Source: Actinomadura madurae (lineage in GTDB: Bacteria > Actinomycetota > Actinomycetes > Streptosporangiales > Streptosporangiaceae). Taken from it: a stretch of DNA of 64,000 nucleotides. Both the position numbers and the translations under genes were made by a program. The stretch spans positions 1,161,824-1,225,823 of the forward strand of contig NZ_FOVH01000001.1 of NCBI RefSeq assembly GCF_900115095.1. Reading direction: 5' to 3'. The notes beneath the pieces are model-generated. The model was not told the origin of the DNA, made no database searches, and saw only the letters and a program-made list of their open reading frames with translations. Below are positions 26,423 to 34,010 of this stretch, in pieces (positions within the stretch are counted from its first letter, which is position 1; each line of letters opens with the position of its first letter).

Positions 26423-27518
26423 GAGTGATGTCGCGCCAGGTGGCGGGCGTGGCCGGCGCCGGGACGCGCCGCGGGTCCGGGTGGGGGATGCCGCCGGCCA
26501 GGACGTACAGCGGGGTGCGGCCGGTGTTGTCGAGGCGGCACCGCTCGGCGACGGCGGAGTCGCGGAAGGCCGCGGTCTGGGCGGGCCCGAGACCCAGCGC
26601 GGTGGCGGTCAGCGCGAAGGTCTGGGCGAGGTGGCCGGCGTCGAGCAGGCAGGCGCGATAGGTGCGCGGCGCGCGGTACTTGACGTTCATGCGCTCCAGC
26701 CGGGCGGCGAGGACGATCAGGAACGCCGCGTCGCCGCACCAGTCCTGGTCGGCGCACAGGTACCCGGCCTCCTGCCCGGTCAGCCCTTCGGTGAGCAGTT
26801 CCAGGCTGTGCTGCAGCGCGTTGTAGTGGTACCAGCCGGGATCGAGGCCGGAGACGTCGAGGACGCCCACGTACGCGTCGATCTCCTGGCGGGCGCCGCC
26901 CTGGGGGCTGGTCCGGCGGAAGACCGGCCCCTGCCCGCTGTCCACGAAGTCGACGGGGCCGAACACGGCGGCCATGAGCGCGGCGAGCACGTCCAGGCCC
27001 ACCGGGGCGGCCAGGAAATCGCGGTGCGTGCGGCGCCGGTACAGGACCTGCTCGTACGGGGCCCGAAGATCGGCGGGACGGCGGGGGAGCGGCAGCCGCG
27101 GCGCGTCCGGAAAGCCGGTGAACACGGCGGGCACCTCGGCCGGCTCGACGACCAGCGGTTCGTCGATGAGAGGGATGTCGTCGTAGACGTCCTGGACCGC
27201 GTAGTGGAAGAAGGACGCCTCCGGGGTCCAGGCGCCCCAGTCGCGGTCCACACGCGCGTCCCGCTCAGCCTCGGGGGTGTCCTCGGCGACGAGCGCCCCG
27301 GCGTCGAGCAGAGCCTGGGCCGCCTCGTCGATGGTCTCAAGGGTCAGGTGGTCCAGCGTCTTGGCCGCCTCCTCGACACCGCACCAGTCCTCGAATGCCG
27401 ACAGGATCTCAGCCGCCACCGGATGCACCGTGACCGGCGTGCCCGAGGGATACGGGTGCAGGACGAATTGGCCGTCGTTCCAATAGCACATCAGGCAACG
27501 GGAACGACGAAGACGCAT
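26412..27518 (-). CDS. SagB-type (ThcOx) nitroreductase-fold dehydrogenase
   Basis: This is a 368-residue flavoenzyme. Residues 1-110 form a small N-terminal domain (CYWNDGQFVLHPYPSGTPVT, then a helical AAEILSAFEDWCGVEEAAKT) such as precedes SagB/ThcOx catalytic domains. From about 165 on the nitroreductase fold begins: YRRRTHRDF, YVGVLDVSGLDPGWYHYNAL, RAPRTYRACLLDAGHLAQTF and ALGLGPAQTAAFRDS. SagB enzymes oxidise azolines to azoles in modified peptides. No cyclodehydratase gene is nearby. ATG 27518 has GGAG 6 bases upstream. A 29-codon peptide gene sits 76 bases upstream on the same strand, which makes it a candidate peptide-modifying enzyme. Confidence 0.82.
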   Translation of the reverse strand: MRLRRSRCLMCYWNDGQFVLHPYPSGTPVTVHPVAAEILSAFEDWCGVEEAAKTLDHLTLETIDEAAQALLDAGALVAEDTPEAERDARVDRDWGAWTPEASFFHYAVQDVYDDIPLIDEPLVVEPAEVPAVFTGFPDAPRLPLPRRPADLRAPYEQVLYRRRTHRDFLAAPVGLDVLAALMAAVFGPVDFVDSGQGPVFRRTSPQGGARQEIDAYVGVLDVSGLDPGWYHYNALQHSLELLTEGLTGQEAGYLCADQDWCGDAAFLIVLAARLERMNVKYRAPRTYRACLLDAGHLAQTFALTATALGLGPAQTAAFRDSAVAERCRLDNTGRTPLYVLAGGIPHPDPRRVPAPATPATWRDITLSS

Positions 27519-27555
27519 GAAGGCTCCAAACCAGATGTGACGGGGAAGTGGAACT

Positions 27556-27583
27556 GGGGCCCAGGCGCCTGAGCCCAGGCCCC
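27556..27583 (-). terminator. Stem-loop between the peptide gene and the SagB-like gene
   Basis: GGGGCC (27556-27561) pairs with GGCCCC (27578-27583), and the loop contains the palindrome CAGGCGCCTG (27562-27571). It lies 11 bases past the small peptide's stop. Partial terminators at this spot are common between precursor peptide and enzyme genes, giving more peptide than enzyme. The function is inferred. Confidence 0.3.
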
Positions 27584-27594
27584 TGCCTCATCGT

Positions 27595-27684
27595 TCAGGT
27601 CCACCAGGGGTTCAGAACGACGGCGCCTCCCTTGGGCCGCTCGGTCCGGACCACCGGTCGCGTCTTCATCGAAACCGTCCGCAT
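27595..27684 (-). CDS. Candidate RiPP precursor peptide, 29 residues
   Basis: A 90-base reading frame runs from ATG 27684 to TGA 27597-27595. GGGAG sits just upstream, spaced for initiation. The product starts MRTVSMKTR, is basic in the first half (six Arg/Lys in residues 1-18), has a GG pair at 19-20 and ends AVVLNPWWT. A basic leader, a Gly-Gly junction and a short aromatic C-terminus next to a SagB-type oxidoreductase are what one expects of a ribosomally made, modified peptide. It is too short for a protein-length search, and I know no named family for it. The gene is predicted from position, ribosome site and composition only. Confidence 0.45.
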   Translation of the reverse strand: MRTVSMKTRPVVRTERPKGGAVVLNPWWT

Positions 27685-27789
27685 GGCATTCTCCCAACCG
27701 CGATGGACAAGGCAATCGGGAGCCTTTCACGAACAGGCTTCATTCCGGCTTCATGGATCGTGAGCGCTTGGCCGCCCCGGGCCGCGCGG

Positions 27790-28230
27790 TCACGCGTATT
27801 GCAGGTCGGCCAGCGCGATGCGGTCGCCTTGGAAGGTGAACCTGTAGTGGGCGCGCCACCCCGTGCCGCCCCGCGGAGCCCAGTGGACGAGCAGGTCCTG
27901 ACCGCCGGCTGTGCGGGTCACCGACAGCACTTCGAGCCGCCCGCCGATGACTTCGTCGCGGGCCCAGTCGCGGATCGCGGGACGGCCGCTGATCTCACGC
28001 GACACGTCCACGATCTTTCCGCCGGGGGCGAAGGACTCCACCAGTGCGTCCAGGTCGCGCCTGTTGACGGCGTCGACGTACCGGCCGGCCTGCGCGGCGA
28101 CCTGGACCACCGGATCGGGTCGTTCCCGGGCGGCGGCGGACCGGTCGTCAGCGGCGGGCTCGCCGCTCCCGCAGGCCCCCATGCCGACCGCGAGGAGAAG
28201 GAGCGCGGCCGACGTGATCGCGGTTCTCAT
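27790..28230 (-). CDS. Lipoprotein with SnoaL/NTF2-like domain
   Basis: This is a 146-residue secreted lipoprotein. Residues 1-19 are a signal segment ending VGMGAC (lipidated Cys20). The rest (AQAGRYVDAVNRRDLDALVE, GGKIVDVSREISGRPAIRDW, HYRFTFQGDRIALADLQYA) is an NTF2-like cone fold, often a ligand-binding or dehydratase/isomerase scaffold. ATG 28230 is preferred because GAGGGG lies 6 bases before it, while ATG 28236 abuts that site. It follows the truncated SDR by 13 bases on the same strand. Ligand unknown. Confidence 0.72.
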   Translation of the reverse strand: MRTAITSAALLLLAVGMGACGSGEPAADDRSAAARERPDPVVQVAAQAGRYVDAVNRRDLDALVESFAPGGKIVDVSREISGRPAIRDWARDEVIGGRLEVLSVTRTAGGQDLLVHWAPRGGTGWRAHYRFTFQGDRIALADLQYA

Positions 28231-28243
28231 GATCATCCCCTCG

Positions 28244-28762
28244 TCAGCCGGTCAGGTAGCCGCCGGAGGCGTCGATGGTGGCGAAGCCGCGGGCGTTGGT
28301 GCGCCAGACCCCGTCGAAGTCCTCGACCGGCTGCTCGTGCAGGGGCGCCGGACGGGGCGTCTCGATCCCGGCGTTGTTGACCGCGATGTCGATCCGGCCA
28401 TCTTTCGCCACGCAGGCCGCGACCAGCCCGGACACGTCCCGTTCCGCGCGCACGTCGGCCCGGTGGTAGGTCGCCTCGCCCCCGAACGCGCGGATCTCCC
28501 GTTCGTTGGCACGGCCCAGGTCGGCGCGGCGGCCGCAGAACATCACCCGTCCGCCTTCCCGGGCGATGGCGTAGGCGGTCGCCTTGCCGGTGCCCGAGGT
28601 CGCGCCGGTGACGAGGACCGTCTTGCGGGCGAACCGGCCGTTCGGGCCGGTGGGGCTCGGACGGGGGTCGGCGAAGGCGCTCGGGCCACCGGTCAGCGTC
28701 CCCGCCGGCCCGGCGGCACCCGCGGCCAGGACGTGGCGTCGAGAGGAGGATCGAGGCAGCAT
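28244..28762 (-). pseudogene. Tat-signal SDR dehydrogenase with internal in-frame deletion
   Basis: This is a 172-residue product. The N-terminus carries a Tat-like signal (SSSRRHVLAAGAAGPAG), then an SDR begins normally: TVLVTGATSGTGKATAYAIA, ADVRAERDVSGLV and IDIAVNNAGIE. After DFDGVWRTNARGF the sequence jumps directly to ATIDASGGYLTG, the usual SDR C-terminal strand. Roughly 110 residues that should hold the catalytic Ser, Tyr and Lys are missing, although both ends remain in frame. It is therefore almost certainly inactive as an oxidoreductase. ATG 28762 has a GGGAG site; ATG 28819 is an alternative. It lies divergent from a similarly damaged LysR gene. Confidence 0.75.
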
Positions 28763-28899
28763 TCTTCTACTCCCGTCAGGATGATGGTTCCGCCGCGGAT
28801 CCAGCAGACCGCGATTCACCCGGGCGTGTCCAAGACCTATCGTGATGCGCAGAACGCATAGATCACGAGGTTCGAGGCCCCGTCACGGGAGGTGGAGGC

Positions 28900-29283
28900 G
28901 TGGACGTGGACACACGTTCCCTGCGTTACTTCATCGAGGTCGCGGAGCAGCTCAACTTCACCCGGGCGTCCGAGCGCCTGTTCGTCTCCCAGCCGGCGCT
29001 CAGCCGCCGGATCCGCGCGCTGGAGGACGGTCTGCGCACCACCCTGTTCGAGCGCGACGGACGCGAGGTGCGGCTGACCGCCGCGGGCGAGTCCCTCCTC
29101 CCGGCCGCCCGCCGCCTCGTCGCCGACTGGCAGGCGGCCCAGCGCGTCACGCGCGTGGCGGCGGCCGAACGCGCGCGTGTGCTGCGCGTCGCTTTCGAGG
29201 CGCTGTGCTGGCCCCTGGACGGCGCGTCCCGCCCCGTGACCGACTTCGCCGGCGTGGTCAGGCATCTGGCGGCGGATTCCTAG
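28900..29283 (+). pseudogene. LysR regulator with internal deletion of the effector domain
   Basis: The 127-residue product keeps the complete LysR DNA-binding domain (LRYFIEVAEQLNFTRASERL, VSQPALSRRIRALEDGLRTT, LFERDGREVRLTAAGE) and the linker helix. After ARVLRVAFE it passes straight to LCWPLDGASRPVTDFAGVVR, which looks like the extreme C-terminal strand and helix of a LysR protein. A full protein is near 300 residues, so about 170 effector-domain residues are lost. It could still bind DNA but should not sense a ligand. GTG 28900 follows GGTGGAGGC. It is divergent from the damaged SDR gene, and its stop overlaps the convergent beta-lactamase-like gene by 4 bases. Confidence 0.75.
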
Positions 29284-30410
29284 TCGGTGTCGCGGGCGTG
29301 GTCGGCCAGGGCCTGGTTCATTTCCAGTTCGCGATCCTCAAGGTTCCACTGGTCTGCCTGTGAGGCCTGGTTGGTGACCCAGAAGACCATGGTTCCGTCG
29401 CGCAATATGCGGCTGTAGCTGGCGAAGGACCAGTCGTTTCCGCCGTTGTGCCAGGCGACTCGGCCGTCCTTGGTGTGCAGGACGCCCCAGCCGTATCCGT
29501 AGGCGGCCTCGGTGCCGGGGATCCGAGCGTGAGGCTCGAACATCCTGGCCTTCACGTCGGCGCTGAGGATCGTGTCGCCGAGCAGCGCGCGGTGCCATCT
29601 GAACATGTCACGGCCGGTGGACAGCATGCCGCCGTTGCCGCGCAGGTACCAGTACGGTCCGTCGGCGGCCCAGGGGTGATCGAGCGGACGGCCTTGGCTC
29701 GTGCCCTCTTCGTCGTACTCGACGGCCACCTGGGCACGGGAGAATTTCGGCAGCACATAGCCCGTCTGCGTCATGCCCGCCGGTGCGAACAAGTGCTTTG
29801 CCAGGAACCGCTCGTAGCTGGTCCCTGACACCTTCTCGACGATGGCGGCGAGCACGCTGAACCCGGTGTTCGAGTAGTGGAATTCCGTGCCGGGGCGGGA
29901 GACCAGCTTGGATTTCAGCGCCCTGCCCAGCATCCCGTCGCGGGAGACGGGCTCGTAGTCGTCGCCGAGTCCCTCGGCCAGCCCGGCCTTGTGGGTCAGT
30001 AGGTGATGCAGGGTGATGCCCCGTTTGTCCGCGGGCACCGGGCCGAGGACGGTGCCGATCCGGTCGGTCGTCCGGAGCCGGCCCATCATCTCCAGCTTCA
30101 TGATCGCGGCTGCGGTGAACTGCTTGGTGATCGACATGACGTCGTACACGGTGTCGCAGCTGGCCGGGCTCCCGGACGTCCGGTCCGCCAGGCCGAAGCC
30201 TTTGCAGTGCGCGAGCTCGGCGCCGCGGGCGGCGACCACGGTACCGCCCGGCCCATTGGGCAGCGTGCGGTCGAGGTAACGGGCGATCGAACGGTCGACG
30301 GGCTCGGCGCTACGGGCGGCCCTCGGCACGCCCATGGCGCTGCCGCAGCCCGTCAAGGCCAGCGCGGTCGTGAGCGCCATGGCGAAGGAGAGCGGATTGA
30401 TCCGTTGCAT
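29280..30410 (-). CDS. Beta-lactamase-fold serine hydrolase lipoprotein
   Basis: This is a 376-residue exported class C beta-lactamase/PBP4-like hydrolase. The lipobox LALTGC gives Cys22. Active-site motifs are SITK (SxxK, nucleophile Ser, in VYDVMSITKQFTAAA), YSN (FHYSNTGFSVL) and HNGG in place of KTG. Such proteins act as D-amino-acid peptidases, esterases or resistance enzymes at the cell surface; the sequence does not decide which. ATG 30410 is preceded by CTGGAGG. It ends against the truncated LysR gene and is divergent from the small HTH gene at 30570. Confidence 0.85.
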   Translation of the reverse strand: MQRINPLSFAMALTTALALTGCGSAMGVPRAARSAEPVDRSIARYLDRTLPNGPGGTVVAARGAELAHCKGFGLADRTSGSPASCDTVYDVMSITKQFTAAAIMKLEMMGRLRTTDRIGTVLGPVPADKRGITLHHLLTHKAGLAEGLGDDYEPVSRDGMLGRALKSKLVSRPGTEFHYSNTGFSVLAAIVEKVSGTSYERFLAKHLFAPAGMTQTGYVLPKFSRAQVAVEYDEEGTSQGRPLDHPWAADGPYWYLRGNGGMLSTGRDMFRWHRALLGDTILSADVKARMFEPHARIPGTEAAYGYGWGVLHTKDGRVAWHNGGNDWSFASYSRILRDGTMVFWVTNQASQADQWNLEDRELEMNQALADHARDTD

Positions 30411-30569
30411 GCGGCCTCCAGAGCAGTGTCTCGCGGGGGATGCGCCAGAGGCTCGCCGTGGCGGGCCGCGTCGATCAAGAGGTCACGCCGTCCGAACTTG
30501 TGCGAGACGGTGTACGGGCTGGTCAGCGTGGGGCATAGTGGGGCGATCAACGAGCATCGGGGTGAGATC

Positions 30570-31013
30570 GTGACCGCACCGCCACCGTCGCCCGCCGCGG
30601 CCTGCGACGAGGCCGAGTTCATCGCCGCGCTCCGCCGGCTCAAGGCCTGGTCGGGCCTCAGCTACCGGCAACTGGAGCGCCGGGCCGCCGACGCCGGTCG
30701 CGTGCTGCCCTACTCGACCGCGTCCACCGCGCTCGGCCGCACGACCCTGCCCCGCGAGGAGCTGCTGGTCGCCTTCGTCCTGGCGTGCGGGCTGGACGAC
30801 GGCGAGGCGGCGTCCTGGGTGGCCGCCAGGAAGCGCATCGCGGTCGGCGGGCAGGTCACCGCGACCGGGCCGAGGGCGGCCCGGAGGCCGCGGTGGCGGT
30901 CCGCGATCGGCTTGGCCGCGGTGGCGCTGAGCCTGGCGCTCGCCGGCGGTACGACGCTCCCCGTGCAGGACGTCGAAGAGGTCGAGACCGTCCAGGCAAC
31001 CGTGGGGAAGTGA
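30570..31013 (+). CDS. Small helix-turn-helix protein with C-terminal membrane segment
   Basis: This is a 147-residue protein. Residues 12-85 form an XRE-like helix-turn-helix domain common in actinomycetes (FIAALRRLKAWSGLSYRQLE, TASTALGRTTLPREELLVAF, ACGLDDGEAASWVAARKRI). A basic linker (GPRAARRPRWRS) leads to one hydrophobic segment (AIGLAAVALSLALAGGTT) and a short acidic tail. A membrane-tethered DNA-binding protein or inner-membrane signalling partner is suggested. GTG 30570 is chosen because GGGGTGAG precedes it; the longer upstream frame is antisense to the beta-lactamase-like gene. Function unknown. Confidence 0.7.
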   Translation: MTAPPPSPAAACDEAEFIAALRRLKAWSGLSYRQLERRAADAGRVLPYSTASTALGRTTLPREELLVAFVLACGLDDGEAASWVAARKRIAVGGQVTATGPRAARRPRWRSAIGLAAVALSLALAGGTTLPVQDVEEVETVQATVGK

Positions 31014-31034
31014 CCCGCAGGCGCTCGCCCCGCA

Positions 31035-32276
31035 TCAGCCCTTCACCTGAGTGCCGGCCTGCCAGACCGCGGTGATTCTGGACGGGTCGGCGAGAAGGGA
31101 GATGTCGCTCAGGGGGTCGCCGTCGATGGCGAGGATGTCCGCGTCGAATCCTTCCTGGAGGAGGCCGGAGCGGGGTGCCTGGCGACCGAGGGTGGCGGGG
31201 CCGTTGGCCGTGGCGGCTTCGATGACGTCCAGCGGGTCCATGCCGATGTCGTTGAGCAGCACCGCCTCGCGCCCGTGGCGGCCCCAGGCGGCGGGGGCGT
31301 CGCCGCTGCTCTGGATGTCGGTGCCCATGGCGATCCGCACGCCGGCCTGGTGGGCGCGGGCGATGTTGTCCCGGTGGGCGCGGGCGATGCCGGCGAGCTT
31401 GCGGGCCGCGTACGGCGGGAGCCCTCCGGCGTCGAGCAGTTCCCGGACGATGGTCAGCGTCGGCACGAGGATCGCGCCGGCTTCCCTCATCGCCGTGCAT
31501 GCCTCGTCGTCGAGGTGGCTGCCGTGCTCGATGGTGAGCACGCCGGCCTCCAGGGCCGCCATGATGCCCGCCTTGCCGTGGCAGTGGGCCGCGACACCGC
31601 GTTCCGCGAGCCCGGCGACCTCCACGATGGTGCGCAGTTCGCGGACGGTGAACTCCTGGTGGTCCGGATCGTCGATGACGCTGAGCACGCCGCCGGACGC
31701 GCACACCTTGATGACCCGGGCGTTGCGCCGGATCTGTGCGCGGACCGCCTTGGCGCATTCGGCCTCGCCGTCGGCCAGCTGGAATTCGGTGCCCATCCGG
31801 GCACAGTCGTGGACCCACTCCGCCGGGAGGCCGTGGATGTCGCCGTGGCCGCCGGTGGCGGACAGGACGGCGCCCGCGGCGTGGATCGTCGGGCCGGGAA
31901 GGTGGCCCTCGGCGACCACCGGGGCGAGATGCAGCCCCATTCCGCCGACCTCGCGGATGCTGGTGACCCCGGCGTCGAGGGCGCGGCGCAGCCCCTGCAC
32001 GCCCCGGGCCGCCCGCGTCGCGGGATGTTCCTGCACCAGCCGGACGTCGTCGAAGGCGCCCGGACGGCCGCCTTTGACGTGCGTGTGACAGTCCCACATG
32101 CCGGGCATCACGGTTCGCGCGTGCACCGGCTCGACCGGCGGGTCGTCGATCGGGGCACCGGCGCGCGGGCCCGCGTACGCGATGGCGGCGCCGTCGATGA
32201 CGACGACGCCGTCGCGGACGGGACCGCCCCGGCCGGGGATCAGCAGGTCGGCCTCGATGCGCTGACGCGTGCTCAT
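31035..32276 (-). CDS. Metal-dependent amidohydrolase (imidazolonepropionase/prolidase-like)
   Basis: This is a 413-residue amidohydrolase-superfamily enzyme. MPGMWDCHTHVKGG carries the first HxH metal pair. Later metal-binding sites are AAHCHGKAGIMAAL and TIEHGSHL, and the catalytic Asp is in IAMGTDIQSSGD. The C-terminal beta sandwich (GFDADILAIDGDPLSDISLL) is present. Members of this branch hydrolyse dipeptides, cyclic imides and xenobiotic amides or esters. ATG 32276 overlaps the stop of the upstream CocE gene by 4 bases, so the two hydrolases are coupled. Confidence 0.88.
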   Translation of the reverse strand: MSTRQRIEADLLIPGRGGPVRDGVVVIDGAAIAYAGPRAGAPIDDPPVEPVHARTVMPGMWDCHTHVKGGRPGAFDDVRLVQEHPATRAARGVQGLRRALDAGVTSIREVGGMGLHLAPVVAEGHLPGPTIHAAGAVLSATGGHGDIHGLPAEWVHDCARMGTEFQLADGEAECAKAVRAQIRRNARVIKVCASGGVLSVIDDPDHQEFTVRELRTIVEVAGLAERGVAAHCHGKAGIMAALEAGVLTIEHGSHLDDEACTAMREAGAILVPTLTIVRELLDAGGLPPYAARKLAGIARAHRDNIARAHQAGVRIAMGTDIQSSGDAPAAWGRHGREAVLLNDIGMDPLDVIEAATANGPATLGRQAPRSGLLQEGFDADILAIDGDPLSDISLLADPSRITAVWQAGTQVKG

Positions 32277-34006
32277 CGGGGCCTCGCGATGACCGGGAGC
32301 GTCAGCCGGCTGGGGTGGGCCGGTCCGTGGAAGACGCGGTTGAGAGCGACCCGCGTCGTGGACATGGCGGGGTCGCCGCCGTTGGTGTTCCGGTCGTACC
32401 GCGGGAAGTTGCTGCTCGACACCTCAAGCCGGACGCGGTGTCCGGGGCCGAACACGTTCGACGTCACGCCCATGTCGACGGTGGCCTCGACGATCTGGCC
32501 GGGTTCCAGGGGCCGTGGCCGGCTCAGGGAGTCGCGGTACCGCATCCGCCACAGGCCCTCGCACAGGATGATGGCGCGGCCGTCGGGGAAGACGTCGACG
32601 AGTTTGCCGGTGACGTCCGTGTCGGCCGCTGTCGAGGACACGTGCACGCTGAGGGTGACGTGGCCGGTGACCTCCAGCGGTTCCTGGAGGGGTTCGCCGG
32701 TGTAGCAGAGGACGTCGTCACGGCATTCCACGTCGGTCTGATCGGCCGGGCCGGCCACTCCGTCGAAGCCCAGAGTCGCTCCGCCCACGGTCGGGACCGG
32801 ATCGAGCGGATCGTAGGAGTACGAGTCGTTGCGGTCGTCGGCGGCGGCGCGGCGATGCAACCGCCCGTCTCCCTTGGAACTGTTGGCCCGTCCCGAGCTG
32901 TGCAGGAAGTAATCCTCGTACCGGGTGTCGGGAAGCGGCCAGTCGTCCTCGTCGCGCCACCGGTCCAGGCCCATGACGAAGATGCGCACCCGCGCACCCT
33001 GGTCGGCCTCGGCGCACCCCTTCAGCCACCGGTCGAAGAACCGCAGATGGGCCCGGGTGATCGCCGCCGCCTTGACGGACCCCGCGAGCCCGAACGACCG
33101 GTCGGGGAAGATTCCCAGGTCCGCGCCGTCACCGTGGCCCCACGGGCCGATGATCAACCGCTGGCCCTCCCTGGCGGGAACGCCGCCGCCGTCGCGGCGC
33201 ATGGTGGTGTACGAGCGGACGACCTCGCGCGCGAACACGTCGTACCAGCCGGTCACGTTCAGCGCCGGAACGGTGATCGCCGAGCTGCGCTCCAGCGCGG
33301 CCAGGCGCTTCCAGTACGTGTCGTAGTCGGGGTTGGCGAGCATCTCGCCGAGCCAGGGCAGGCCCCGCAGGAGAGCGCCATCGACCGGCAGCGAGTACAG
33401 CGCGTCGACGTCTTCGAGCGCGGCTCGGACCGTTGCCGCGTCCCGCGGATCCGGCGGGCCGTCGCCGCGCGGGCGCGACAGGTTGGCCACGGCCATGCGG
33501 GCCGACCAGTTGAACAGCGTGCCCTGCGACACCGCGCCCTGCGGGGAGTACCAGGCCCGGTAGATGTCCGCCGAGGTCATCGCGGGAGCGATCGCGCGCA
33601 GGACCGGCGGCGCCTCGGTGGCCGCCTGCCACTGCGGGAAGCCCATGTACGACGCGCCCCACATCCCCACGTTGCCGTCGCACCACGCCTGGTCGGCGAT
33701 CCACGCCAGCGTGTCGACGGTGTCGCTCTGATCGAAGCGGTGCGGTTCCATCAGCCCCGGCGACTCTCCGGTGCCGCGCACGTCCTGGACGACGGCCAGG
33801 TAGCCGCTGTCGACCAGGGCGCGGATGTCCGGCAGCTTCGGGTTGCCCAGGTGGGCGGTGGAGGTCCGGCCGTACGGAGTGCGCGCGAGCAGGACCGGCC
33901 ACGGGCCGTCCCCGGCCGGTCGCCACAGATCGGTCGCCAGCGTGACGCCGTCACGCATCGGCACGGCGACGTTGGCGTCGATGCACAAGCCCATCCGGTT
34001 CTCCAT
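32273..34006 (-). CDS. CocE/NonD-family alpha/beta hydrolase
   Basis: This is a 577-residue X-Pro dipeptidyl-peptidase-like hydrolase. It opens VAVPMRDGVTLATDLWRPAG, has the oxyanion/strand region LARTPYGRTS and VVQDVRGTGES, and the nucleophile Ser in GMWGASYMGF. The His region is IIGPWGHGDG, and the C-terminal jelly-roll (TGHVTLSVHVSSTAADTDVT, EVSSSNFPRYDRN) is complete. Members hydrolyse esters, amides or beta-lactam side chains. The start is ATG 34006, four bases after the stop of the FAD monooxygenase gene. The long frame further upstream is a shadow of that gene. Confidence 0.88.
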   Translation of the reverse strand: MENRMGLCIDANVAVPMRDGVTLATDLWRPAGDGPWPVLLARTPYGRTSTAHLGNPKLPDIRALVDSGYLAVVQDVRGTGESPGLMEPHRFDQSDTVDTLAWIADQAWCDGNVGMWGASYMGFPQWQAATEAPPVLRAIAPAMTSADIYRAWYSPQGAVSQGTLFNWSARMAVANLSRPRGDGPPDPRDAATVRAALEDVDALYSLPVDGALLRGLPWLGEMLANPDYDTYWKRLAALERSSAITVPALNVTGWYDVFAREVVRSYTTMRRDGGGVPAREGQRLIIGPWGHGDGADLGIFPDRSFGLAGSVKAAAITRAHLRFFDRWLKGCAEADQGARVRIFVMGLDRWRDEDDWPLPDTRYEDYFLHSSGRANSSKGDGRLHRRAAADDRNDSYSYDPLDPVPTVGGATLGFDGVAGPADQTDVECRDDVLCYTGEPLQEPLEVTGHVTLSVHVSSTAADTDVTGKLVDVFPDGRAIILCEGLWRMRYRDSLSRPRPLEPGQIVEATVDMGVTSNVFGPGHRVRLEVSSSNFPRYDRNTNGGDPAMSTTRVALNRVFHGPAHPSRLTLPVIARPR

Positions 34007-34010
34007 GTCT

